Shown one piece after another: positions 1 through 6,172 of a DNA stretch of 9,586 nt. Below the pieces are notes generated by a model. That model was not told where the DNA came from. It saw nothing but the letters and a program-made list of their open reading frames with translations, and did not search any database. The translations under genes and the position numbers were made by a program. Within the stretch, counting starts at the first letter, position 1; every line of letters begins with the position of its first letter. The DNA comes from Deltaproteobacteria bacterium (GTDB lineage Bacteria > Desulfobacterota > Desulfobacteria > Desulfobacterales > SG8-13): contig DAOVBC010000070.1 in the NCBI GenBank assembly GCA_030670715.1, positions 1 to 9,586 of the forward strand, in the 5' to 3' direction.

Positions 1-192
1 CTATGTTGTGCCGGATAATGCTGGTGACACTCATTTGGTCAACATTTGGTCAACAAATTGCAGAAAATATCTCCCCGTTTAACTGGTTATAACTGAGCTT
101 ACTTTTAGTCTGAAAATTATATAAGTGTCTGTAATAAATTAGATTATACGTTTAATTTGTTTTACCTGTAGTTACCTGATTTCATCACGATA
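1..192. other. AT-rich end of a putative integrated element
   Basis: This stretch lies immediately left of a tRNA-Leu 3' fragment and holds no convincing gene. Two short reading frames are open from the left edge (one to a TAA ending at base 82, one to a TAA near base 114), so the C-terminus of a gene starting outside the window, for example an integrase, cannot be excluded. Neither tail matches a family I recognise. It contains tandem 11-bp repeats and a pair of TTACCTG words 10 bp apart (162-168 and 172-178), which fit att-site accessory binding sites. That it belongs to a mobile element is inferred from the truncated tRNA, not from a recognised mobile gene. Confidence 0.5.
33..54. repeat. 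Tandem 11-bp direct repeat beside an att site
   Basis: ATTTGGTCAAC occurs twice with no gap (33-43 and 44-54), and the next bases start a third partial unit. An 11-bp period puts both words on nearly the same face of the helix. Short GTCAA-type direct repeats beside a tRNA att site are typical of arm sites bound by tyrosine recombinases or excisionases. The function is inferred. Confidence 0.6.
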
Positions 193-250
193 TTATCTTG
201 AGGGGGTAGTGGGGAGACCCGTGCCGGTTCAAGCCCGGCCTTCGGCACCA
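193..250 (+). tRNA. 3' fragment of tRNA-Leu(GAG), probable att site
   Basis: The 3' part of a class II tRNA is intact. The anticodon loop is 198-204 with GAG at 200-202, and the anticodon stem 3' strand is 205-209. A short variable arm follows (GGG 211-213 with CCC 218-220). The T stem is GCCGG 223-227 with CCGGC 235-239 around loop TTCAAGC, then acceptor strand CTTCGGC 240-246, discriminator A247 and encoded CCA 248-250. The matching 5' acceptor strand (GCCGAAG), D arm and full 5' anticodon stem are absent upstream, so this cannot make a tRNA. Loss exactly at the anticodon loop is the signature of tRNA-targeted tyrosine-recombinase integration, with the intact gene expected at the other end of the element, off the left edge. 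Confidence 0.85.
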
Positions 251-264
251 GTATTTAACATATT

Positions 265-298
265 AAAAGGAGCCTGGAATACGATCCAGGCTCCTTTT
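265..298. terminator. Strong, probably bidirectional terminator
   Basis: A perfect 14-bp inverted repeat (265-278 with 285-298) has a 6-nt loop. The stem has a GC-rich core GGAGCCTGGA and an A4/T4 base, followed by further T-rich sequence to about 305. It lies 14 nt after the tRNA CCA and 50 nt beyond the stop of the minus-strand gene, so it can end transcription from both sides. Its position directly after the tRNA 3' end suggests that it is the original chromosomal terminator of this tRNA-Leu gene. Confidence 0.9.
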
Positions 299-347
299 CT
301 TTTTCTCGGGTGGTAATAAACCATTCCGTTTTTGTTGTCTATTTCAA

Positions 348-797
348 TTATCCATCCCCCTCCCCTGCCGAATCCACCCGTATCGGTGGGCGGTTGGCCT
401 TGACCCGCAAACGGTTTATCATCTTGAAAATCTGTTTTTGCATGACGATCTTGCGCTTCACAGCATATTTCCCGGGAAAACTCATGAGCATGATGCCGAT
501 AAGTATGGTTAACAGTCCCTGACCGGGCAATACCAGCATGGCAATTCCGGCAAGGACAAACAGCACTCCCAAAACGTTTTTCACAATTAAAAACAGCAGC
601 CGCAGACCGGGGTGATCTTTTCTGGCGGCAGCCGGGTTTCTTTTTTCATGTAGAAAGTATTCTTCTGGAATATGGATGATAAGAACCGGTATGACGATCA
701 GCGAACCGATAAACGTCAGCACCGAAAAAAACGTCAGCCATGACAGCATCGCCTGGTGCGCATAAATCCAGTCTATGATAGTTTCCATTCCTGTCAT
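348..797 (-). CDS. PGPGW-family putative transmembrane protein
   Basis: A 149-residue integral membrane protein of unknown function. It shows one hydrophobic segment at about residues 17-45, a charged loop rich in Lys/Arg/His, then two close hydrophobic segments at about 68-108 around the motif AGIAMLVLPGQGLLT, and a basic C-terminal tail. The P-G-x-G motif between membrane segments is the hallmark of the PGPGW family (the final W of the family name is replaced here by LL). The start at 797 is chosen because AAGGGA lies 4 nt upstream; a Met at 788 would have poor spacing. It is transcribed alone, convergent with the tRNA fragment, and shares the terminator at 265-298. I know of no experimentally assigned role for the family. 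Confidence 0.8.
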   Translation of the reverse strand: MTGMETIIDWIYAHQAMLSWLTFFSVLTFIGSLIVIPVLIIHIPEEYFLHEKRNPAAARKDHPGLRLLFLIVKNVLGVLFVLAGIAMLVLPGQGLLTILIGIMLMSFPGKYAVKRKIVMQKQIFKMINRLRVKANRPPIRVDSAGEGDG

Positions 798-856
798 TTA
801 GTCCCTTATTTTTAATTTTTATGCATTTTGCAGCAAAACATTCCCAAAATACGCGA

Positions 857-886
857 ATAATGTCAGGAAGTATGGGGTTTAGTCAA
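857..886 (-). promoter_or_regulatory. Candidate sigma70-type promoter for the PGPGW gene
   Basis: On the minus strand TTGACT (881-886) is followed after 18 nt by CATTAT (857-862), with 5/6 and 4/6 matches to the -35 and -10 consensus. The implied transcript would start near 850 and give a leader of about 50 nt. This is a motif match only. Confidence 0.4.
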
Positions 887-900
887 ATAATTAACCCAAA

Positions 901-945
901 ATTTTCTATGAAACACCTCCCTACGGTCGGCGCTTCATAGAAAAT
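901..945. repeat. 12-bp perfect inverted repeat with GC-rich centre
   Basis: ATTTTCTATGAA (901-912) is exactly inverted as TTCATAGAAAAT (934-945) around a 21-nt GC-rich centre. The AT-rich arms and GC-rich middle resemble a small palindromic repeat unit rather than a terminator, since no U tract follows the stem. It lies just upstream of the candidate minus-strand promoter, so an operator role is possible but not shown. Confidence 0.75.
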
Positions 946-952
946 ATCATAA

Positions 953-981
953 TTTCATATAGAAACAGACTACTTTATAAT
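953..981 (+). promoter_or_regulatory. Candidate promoter upstream of the long palindrome
   Basis: A perfect TATAAT lies at 976-981, with a poor -35 (TTTCAT, 953-958) at 17-bp spacing. It would start a transcript near 988, about 55 nt before the palindrome at 1043-1238 and 370 nt before hldD. The region is AT-rich, so a chance TATAAT is quite possible. Confidence 0.35.
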
Positions 982-1042
982 TATTTAAGTGTCTATTTTT
1001 TATTGTTTTCGGGCGATAAACAAAACCGGGATAACGCCCAAA

Positions 1043-1238
1043 GCCGGTGGGTGATCCGGCTGCAACCGGGAAACTGTTTGAGGTCCTTAGAGGCCGTTAT
1101 ACCGAACAGCTTGAGAATATCCCAAGAAAACGCTTTAGGTGCAATAGGGCATGATTCATCTTCACGTTTTGGCCCTGTTCGGTATTACGGACTCTTAGGA
1201 ACGAGTTTTTCACGGTTGCAGCGGGATTATCCACCGGC
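1043..1238 (+). repeat. 196-bp imperfect palindrome; candidate structured RNA
   Basis: Bases 1043-1073 pair with 1208-1238 (29 of 31 positions, including two G-U pairs). After an internal loop (1074-1083 and 1201-1207), bases 1084-1109 pair with 1175-1200 (23 of 26). All mismatches are symmetric, with no bulges. A further AAAACG/CGTTTT stem (1127-1132 with 1165-1170) lies inside. The fold is one long rod with a central asymmetric bubble and an apical loop region, about 200 nt, roughly the size and outline of 6S RNA. I cannot match conserved 6S bases, and the strand is suggested only by two G-U pairs. The main alternative is a MITE-like palindromic element. No reading frame across it looks like a real protein. 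Confidence 0.8.
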
Positions 1239-1242
1239 GGTA

Positions 1243-1264
1243 ACCTCAATCTTCTTCCTGAGGT
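1243..1264 (+). terminator. Weak candidate terminator hairpin after the palindrome
   Basis: ACCTCA (1243-1248) pairs with TGAGGT (1259-1264) around a 10-nt loop, followed by the moderately T-rich GTTTCATCGTTTG. It sits 4 nt past the end of the long palindrome, where a terminator of a small RNA would be expected. The short stem and broken T tract make it weak. A second small hairpin, TGGCC-AAAA-GGCCA (1281-1294), lacks a T tract. Confidence 0.3.
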
Positions 1265-1358
1265 GTTTCATCGTTTGTTGTGGCCAAAAGGCCATGGTGG
1301 TTCATGAAAAAATCGAAAACACAAAAATTACACACCAAGGCATGAAAGGGCGGACGGC

Positions 1359-2324
1359 ATGATTATTCTTACCGGTGGTGCCGGATTCATCGGCACAAAC
1401 ACGCTTGCTGCACTTAATCAACTCGGTCATGATGATATCGTGGTAGTGGATAACATAGCCGCCACGGACAAGTGGAAAAACCTGGTGAATAAGTCTTTCA
1501 GGCATTATCTTCCCAAAAAGCAGCTGTGGGACTGGCTGGCCCGGAATCAGGCCGAAAGAGTGGAAGCGGTTATACATCTGGGGGCCTGTACCGATACGAT
1601 GGAGCATGATTTTGATTATCTAACTGAAAACAATATCGTTTACTCGCAAAGATTATGGCAATTGTGCACCGAGAAACAAATTCCTTTTATTTATGCAAGC
1701 AGTGCCGCGACTTACGGGGATGGATCTCTCGGGTTTTCAGATGACCACGCCAAAACAGCTCAATACAAGCCCATCAATCAATACGGATTTTCCAAACATC
1801 TGTTTGATCTGTGGGCGCTGAAGCAAACCGCCAGCCCTGCCGGTTGGTACGGTATAAAATTTTTTAACGTATTCGGCCCCGGTGAAGACCACAAGGGGAG
1901 AATGGCCAGTGTGGCGAATTTCGCAATCCCCCAGGCGCTGAAGACCGGTAAAATCAGATTGTTCAGGTCCCATAGGGAAGACTGTGCCGACGGTGAACAG
2001 AAAAGAGATTTCGTGTTTGTAGGGGATGTTGTAAGCATCATCATCCACTTTCTGGAGTCATCGGCTGCCTCCAGCGGACTCTACAATGCCGGCACGGGCA
2101 AAGCCAGAACATTTAACGGTCTTGCATCCGCCATTTTTACAGCGTTGAACAAACCGGTCAATATTGAATACTTTGATATGCCGGCGACCCTAAAGGGCAG
2201 CTATCAATATTTTACCGAAGCCGACATGAGTAAACTCGGTTCCACGGGCTATGAATTCAGACCCACTTTGTTGGAAGAGGGAATCCACTTTTACAGCGAA
2301 TGGTATCTCCAGAGTCGACAATGA
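1359..2324 (+). CDS. hldD: ADP-L-glycero-D-manno-heptose 6-epimerase
   Basis: A 321-residue extended SDR enzyme that inverts C6 of ADP-D-glycero-beta-D-manno-heptose, the last step in making the activated heptose of the LPS inner core, in the cytoplasm. The N-terminus has the Rossmann motif GGAGFIG (6-12), and D31-N32 with K38 match the NADP-binding positions of E. coli HldD. The SSAATYG block (114-120) and Y142-x3-K146 (YGFSK) are the catalytic triad region; NVFGPGE (170-176) and RDFVFVGDV (216-224) are family blocks. Length fits the family. AAAGGG lies 8 nt before the ATG. It overlaps rlmB by 4 nt. A second enzyme of the pathway is encoded at 5486-5983. Confidence 0.95.
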   Translation: MIILTGGAGFIGTNTLAALNQLGHDDIVVVDNIAATDKWKNLVNKSFRHYLPKKQLWDWLARNQAERVEAVIHLGACTDTMEHDFDYLTENNIVYSQRLWQLCTEKQIPFIYASSAATYGDGSLGFSDDHAKTAQYKPINQYGFSKHLFDLWALKQTASPAGWYGIKFFNVFGPGEDHKGRMASVANFAIPQALKTGKIRLFRSHREDCADGEQKRDFVFVGDVVSIIIHFLESSAASSGLYNAGTGKARTFNGLASAIFTALNKPVNIEYFDMPATLKGSYQYFTEADMSKLGSTGYEFRPTLLEEGIHFYSEWYLQSRQ

Positions 2325-3082
2325 ACGCTTGTGATTCCGAAATCATTTATGGAATTCATCCGGTTTTCGAAGCACTCCAGGCAGGTAGAAGACAATTTCA
2401 TGAGATTTACCTGGCCAGGGAGGCGCCCTCGAGTCGGTTCGGTACCATCGCGGACATCGCCGCATCAAGAAATATACCGCTTAACAAAATCGATATGCCC
2501 CGGCTGGGCCGGATGAGTGAGACGGATCATCACCAGGGGATAGGCGCCAGAGTCAGCCCGTATCCTTTGACAAAAATCGCCGATATTATTGATCGAGACC
2601 GTTCCGGGACCGGACCACCGTTTTTAATCATACTGGATAACGTGGTGGATCCGCAGAATCTGGGTGCTATCATTCGCTCAGCCCTTGCCGTCGATGTCGA
2701 CGGCATTATAATACCTAAAGATCGTGCTGTGGGGCCGACGCCGGCCGTTTCGAAGACATCTGCCGGTATGCTCGAGCATGCCAGGCTTAGCCGGGTAACC
2801 AATATTGTCGCTACCATTAAAATATTGAAAGAAAAAGGTTTGTGGTTATTCGGACTGGACTCAGTGGCCGACCAATCTTTATATGACTCGGACCTGTCCG
2901 GGGCGGCGGCGCTGATCATTGGAGGGGAAGAAAAGGGAATTAGACCCCTGGTAAGGAAGAATTGCGATGTGTTGTTATCCATCCCGCAATCGGAAAGGGT
3001 GGAATCGTTGAATGCATCCGTAGCTGCAGCGGTAGCGATGTACGAAGTTTTTCGGCAGCGACTGGCCGTTGATACCTCTTGA
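2321..3082 (+). CDS. rlmB: 23S rRNA 2'-O-methyltransferase, RlmB/TrmH family
   Basis: A SPOUT-class enzyme, about 253 residues, that by family methylates the ribose of G2251 (E. coli numbering) in the 23S rRNA P loop using SAM. The N-terminal L30e-like substrate domain begins with IIYGIHPVFEAL. The knotted catalytic domain shows motif 1 (LDNVVDPQNLGAIIRSA, about 105-121), motif 2 (LIIGGEEKGI, about 198-207) and motif 3 (IPQSERVESLNASVA, about 221-235). I choose the ATG at 2321, which overlaps the hldD TGA as ATGA and gives an N-terminus like E. coli RlmB; an in-frame ATG at 2300 would add seven residues. It is translationally coupled to hldD. Another TrmH-type target cannot be excluded from sequence alone. 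Confidence 0.88.
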   Translation: MNACDSEIIYGIHPVFEALQAGRRQFHEIYLAREAPSSRFGTIADIAASRNIPLNKIDMPRLGRMSETDHHQGIGARVSPYPLTKIADIIDRDRSGTGPPFLIILDNVVDPQNLGAIIRSALAVDVDGIIIPKDRAVGPTPAVSKTSAGMLEHARLSRVTNIVATIKILKEKGLWLFGLDSVADQSLYDSDLSGAAALIIGGEEKGIRPLVRKNCDVLLSIPQSERVESLNASVAAAVAMYEVFRQRLAVDTS

Positions 3083-3132
3083 TGATCTGGATGATTTCAA
3101 TAAAAAGCATAAGATTTACTGTAAATGTTTAC

Positions 3133-3255
3133 GGGTTCAGGGTTCAGAGGTTGAACTCAGAGCGCAGAATGTTGAACCTTTGACAGAAGAAGCCATGAGA
3201 ATAGATCGATTTGAGGATAAGGCAACCGTGAACGTTGAACTCTGAACCTGTGAAC
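3133..3255. repeat. Inverted heptad-word repeat element A
   Basis: The left part is a 7-base array: GGGTTCA twice exactly (3133-3146), then degenerate words to about 3181. The right part is the inverted version, with TGAAC at 3229, 3236, 3243 and 3251 (spacing 7, 7, 8). GGTTCAGAG (3141-3149) pairs perfectly with CTCTGAACC (3240-3248). About 50 unrelated bases separate the arms. The element fills most of the 219-bp gap before icd, and TTGAAC (3235) with TACGAT (3259) at 18-bp spacing could be a weak promoter inside it. Confidence 0.75.
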
Positions 3256-3301
3256 ACATACGATTTATTTCTAAAGCACTATAGTGGAAAGGGTGTAAGT
3301 G

Positions 3302-4525
3302 ATGGAGAAGAAAGACCGTATAACCAAAAATACTGATGGCAGCCTCAGTGTTCCGGATTTTCCGATCATACCGTTTATCGAAGGGGATGGAACCGGGCCG
3401 GATATCTGGCATGCGACCCGGATGGTGCTCGATGCCGCCGTGCAAAATGTTTACAGCGGCCAGAGGGCCATCGCCTGGCTGGAGGTTTATGCCGGTGAAA
3501 AAGGACAGCAGCAGACCGGCGAATGGCTCCCGGAGGAAACACTGGCGGCCATCAAAAAGCATGTGGCGGCCATCAAAGGCCCTTTAACCACCCCTGTTGG
3601 AAAAGGGATACGAAGCCTGAACGTTGCCATACGCAAGCAGCTCGATCTCTACGCTTGCGTTCGCCCGGTAAAATACATTGAAACGGTGCCCAGCCCATTA
3701 AAACATCCGGAAAAGATCGACATGGTCGTTTTCAGGGAAAATACCGAAGATTTATATGTGGGAATTGAATGGCAGTCCGGCAGTCAGGAAGCAGAAAAAG
3801 TCCAGTCTTTTCTGGAACAGCAGATGGGGGTAACGCTGCCGATCAGGTCCGGCATCGGGATAAAACCCATTAGCGAGAAGAACACCAAACGGCTCGTGGC
3901 CAGCGCCATCACGTATGCCCTGGATAATCAATTGCCGAGCGTCACGCTGATGCACAAAGGAAACATTATGAAGTTCACCGAAGGCGCCTTCAGCCAGTGG
4001 GGATACCAGGTTGCCGGGGAAAGATTTGCCGACCGGACGATTACCGAGGCCCAACTTTACGAAGAATTCCATGGAAAACAGCCGCCGGGCAAAGTCCTCA
4101 TTAAAGACCGGATCGCTGACATGCTTTTCCAGCAGGTGCTGTTAAGGCCGGAAGAATTCCATGTGATTGCAACGCCGAATCTGAACGGGGACTATATTTC
4201 AGATGCCCTCGCAGCCCAGGTCGGTGGTCTGGGCATGGCCCCGGGGGCGAATATTGGTGACGACTGTGCCGTTTTTGAAGCTACCCACGGAACAGCACCC
4301 AAATATGCCGGTCTCGATAAAGTGAATCCGAGTTCGCTGATCCTATCAGGCGCAATGATGCTTGATTACATCGGATGGACAGAGGCTGCCGCTCTGATCA
4401 GACAGGCGCTGCCGGCGGCAATAAAAGCAAAAACCGTAACATATGACCTGGCACGCCAGATCCAGGACGCCAGGGAAATGAAGTGCTCGGAATTCGGTCG
4501 GGAAATCGTGAAGAATATGGTATGA
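3302..4525 (+). CDS. icd: NADP-dependent isocitrate dehydrogenase
   Basis: Oxidative decarboxylation of isocitrate to 2-oxoglutarate in the TCA cycle, in the cytoplasm as a homodimer. About 407 residues, matching bacterial type I enzymes (E. coli 416). Substrate-site block TPVGKGIRSLNVAIR carries the Ser that AceK phosphorylates in E. coli, with the conserved Asn and Arg. FRENTEDLYVGIEW has the catalytic Tyr, MHKGNIMKFTEGAF the catalytic Lys, and LNGDYISDALAAQ the metal-binding Asp residues. Lys-Tyr in HGTAPKYAG, the Val of KVNP, and Tyr and Arg in TYDLARQ match the NADP-selective residues. The tandem GTG-ATG at 3299-3304 leaves two starts; GAAAGGG lies 8 nt before the ATG, so 3302 is favoured. 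It overlaps comF by 4 nt. Confidence 0.96.
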   Translation: MEKKDRITKNTDGSLSVPDFPIIPFIEGDGTGPDIWHATRMVLDAAVQNVYSGQRAIAWLEVYAGEKGQQQTGEWLPEETLAAIKKHVAAIKGPLTTPVGKGIRSLNVAIRKQLDLYACVRPVKYIETVPSPLKHPEKIDMVVFRENTEDLYVGIEWQSGSQEAEKVQSFLEQQMGVTLPIRSGIGIKPISEKNTKRLVASAITYALDNQLPSVTLMHKGNIMKFTEGAFSQWGYQVAGERFADRTITEAQLYEEFHGKQPPGKVLIKDRIADMLFQQVLLRPEEFHVIATPNLNGDYISDALAAQVGGLGMAPGANIGDDCAVFEATHGTAPKYAGLDKVNPSSLILSGAMMLDYIGWTEAAALIRQALPAAIKAKTVTYDLARQIQDAREMKCSEFGREIVKNMV

Positions 4526-5463
4526 ATCAGAAGGTTTTTTCAGTCCACGACCTGACTGCCGCAACGCAGCGGGCGGTTATTCGCATGACGGCAGTCATTA
4601 AAGAGGCGGTTTTGCCGTCGCGGTGCCTGATATGCGGATCCTTTTTCATACCGTCTTGTGTTGGCGACGTTGATCCGGTTGCAATGGCCCGGGATAACCC
4701 CGGTGACACCGCGCAGAAAGATGGCGATCAACCGGATTTTTCCGGTGTTGAGGGATGCCTTTCCGGCAGATTGGCCAGGTTCTCATTTGAAGCACTGCTG
4801 GCCCCGTATCTGTGCCACGGATGCCTGACCGGTTTTGGTCCCGTCCGATCTCCACTGTGTACCATGTGCGGAATCATGTTTAAAAGCCGGGAAGATACCG
4901 ACCACCTTTGCGGTGACTGTATCCGGCAGCCTAAAAAATTTTATCGGGCAAGGGCGGCCGGTTTATATACAACGGGCTTTATAGAGCTGGTCCATAAATT
5001 TAAGTACGCAGGAAAAACCCGGTTGGCAATACCGTTTGGTATGCTTTTGCTTGCCGCTTATTTGCGACACTGGAAACCGGATGATATCGATCTGATTATT
5101 CCGGTTCCGCTGCACAGAAAACGGCTGCGGCAAAGAGGTTTCAATCAGGCGTTCCTGCTTGTCAGCAGCTGGGGACGAATCGCCGGTGAATTGAACATAC
5201 GCTCTGCGGATATCACCATCGAAAAGAACACACTCGTTCGCAAAAGGCACACTGCGCCGCAAACCGGTTTGGGCCGGGCGGACCGCAAGCGCAATATTAA
5301 ACAGGCATTTAGCATTGCCGAACCTGCAAAAATAAATAACCGGCGGCTTCTTCTGATTGATGATGTTTACACCACCGGTGCGACAGTGAATGAATGTGCC
5401 GCGGTGTTATTGAAAAACGGTGCCGAGCGGGTTGATGTGTTGACGCTTGCCCGGGCGGTATAG
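4522..5463 (+). CDS. comF: ComF family protein with zinc-ribbon and PRTase domain
   Basis: A 313-residue protein ending in a type I phosphoribosyltransferase fold. The PRPP-loop motif is LLLIDDVYTTGAT (about 276-287), preceded by IIPVPLHRKRLRQRGFNQA (192-210) and TGLGRADRKRNI. The N-terminal part has CxxC pairs at C35/C38, C98/C101, C113/C116 and C130/C133, consistent with zinc ribbons. ComF proteins are linked to DNA uptake in naturally competent bacteria, but the homologues are widespread and their reaction is not settled. It is longer than the usual 230-250 residues because about 60 residues separate the first and second CxxC. The start at 4522 overlaps the icd stop as ATGA; an upstream in-frame ATG at 4483 would lie inside icd. 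Confidence 0.9.
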   Translation: MNQKVFSVHDLTAATQRAVIRMTAVIKEAVLPSRCLICGSFFIPSCVGDVDPVAMARDNPGDTAQKDGDQPDFSGVEGCLSGRLARFSFEALLAPYLCHGCLTGFGPVRSPLCTMCGIMFKSREDTDHLCGDCIRQPKKFYRARAAGLYTTGFIELVHKFKYAGKTRLAIPFGMLLLAAYLRHWKPDDIDLIIPVPLHRKRLRQRGFNQAFLLVSSWGRIAGELNIRSADITIEKNTLVRKRHTAPQTGLGRADRKRNIKQAFSIAEPAKINNRRLLLIDDVYTTGATVNECAAVLLKNGAERVDVLTLARAV

Positions 5464-5485
5464 CCCGAAACATCCAGGAGTGAAA

Positions 5486-5983
5486 ATGCAAATGAAGCTT
5501 TTAAGTCTGGAAGAGCTGAAGAAGAGATTACAACCATTGCGGGAAGCGGGTCAACGGATTGTTTTTACCAACGGTTGTTTTGATATCCTCCATGTCGGTC
5601 ATGTACGCTACCTGACAGCAGCCCGACGGGAGGGAGACATACTGGTCGTGGGTCTGAATTCGGATCAGTCGGTTCAAAATATAAAAGGGCCGCAGAGGCC
5701 GATTGTGCCGGAGGATCAGAGGGCTGAAGTCCTTGCGGGTCTGTGGTGTGTTGATTTTATTGCCCTGTTTAATGAGCCGGATCCGCTGTTGCTTATTCAG
5801 GCCTTACGGCCGGACGTTCTTGTTAAAGGGGATGACTGGCCCGAAGATCGTATTATTGGTGCCGATTTTGTAAAAAACTGTGGTGGAAAAGTCATGCGTG
5901 TTCCGGTTGTGCCCGGCGCCTCTACCTCTAAAATGATTACGCGCATACTAAACAATTTCCGTGAAGATCGAGCGAAAGAATAA
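5486..5983 (+). CDS. rfaE2: D-glycero-beta-D-manno-heptose 1-phosphate adenylyltransferase
   Basis: A 165-residue stand-alone version of the C-terminal domain of HldE/RfaE. It transfers AMP from ATP to heptose 1-phosphate, giving the ADP-heptose that HldD epimerises. The nucleotidyltransferase HxGH motif is H36-V-G-H39 within FTNGCFDILHVGH; GLNSD (56-60) and the C-terminal STSKMITRI block (146-154) match the ATP-binding motifs of the cytidylyltransferase-like fold. The kinase domain fused to it in E. coli is absent, so a separate rfaE1 kinase gene is expected elsewhere. I choose 5486 because AGGAG lies 5 nt upstream; an in-frame ATG at 5447 overlaps comF. It lies 22 nt after comF, probably in the same operon. 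Confidence 0.94.
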   Translation: MQMKLLSLEELKKRLQPLREAGQRIVFTNGCFDILHVGHVRYLTAARREGDILVVGLNSDQSVQNIKGPQRPIVPEDQRAEVLAGLWCVDFIALFNEPDPLLLIQALRPDVLVKGDDWPEDRIIGADFVKNCGGKVMRVPVVPGASTSKMITRILNNFREDRAKE

Positions 5984-6002
5984 AAAACGCGGATTAGAGT
6001 GT

Positions 6003-6144
6003 TTCACCACAGAGCACACAGACCCGCCCGCCTCGCCTGCCCTCGGCTATGAACTCGGGCCGAATGGAGCGGCTCGCGTGGCGGGCGGGGATCACAGAGA
6101 GTTTAATAGTAATTTTATCTATCCTCTGTGTGCTCTGTGGTGAA
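6003..6144. repeat. Inverted CACAGAG repeat element B, copy 1 (interrupted)
   Basis: The first 20 bases (6003-6022) are a perfect inverted match to 6125-6144. The left arm, once the insert 6023-6089 is removed, consists of CACAGAG words every 9 bases and is identical over 30 of 30 bases to copy 2 at 7018-7047. The right arm ends 28 nt before the pgeF start codon. The element occupies most of the gap between rfaE2 and pgeF. Words of this ACCACAGAG type occur as dispersed intergenic repeats in several environmental bacteria; that is general recollection, not a search result. Confidence 0.9.
6023..6089. mobile_element. 67-bp GC-rich palindromic insert within repeat B
   Basis: This segment starts with CCCGCCCGCC (6023-6032) and ends with its exact inverse GGCGGGCGGG (6080-6089). 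An inner TCGGC/GCCGA pair (6043-6047 with 6059-6063) adds secondary structure. Comparison with copy 2 at 7018-7047 shows that the flanks rejoin exactly as an empty site, with no ambiguity at either junction and no visible target duplication. It is too short to encode anything, so a non-autonomous REP- or MITE-like unit is the best description. Confidence 0.75.
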
Positions 6145-6172
6145 TATGCATTTTAAACAAGGAGTCTGCTAA

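Noticed and set aside
166..250. Complete tRNA-Leu gene
   Set aside because: The 5' acceptor strand, D arm and proper 5' anticodon stem are missing, so only a 3' fragment is supported.
111..994. 17 of 20 bases match between 111-130 and 975-994 (sharing TAAGTGTCT)
   Set aside because: Both sites are AT-rich, and a match of this quality is expected about once by chance in a window of this size.
1043..1238. Integron attC site or retron msd
   Set aside because: It is longer than usual attC sites, clear paired R'/R'' core sites are not visible at its ends, and no integron integrase or reverse transcriptase gene is in the window.
1003..1362. 119-codon open frame across the long palindrome
   Set aside because: It crosses both arms and overlaps the hldD start, has no recognisable domain, and its openness is explained by the palindrome's composition.
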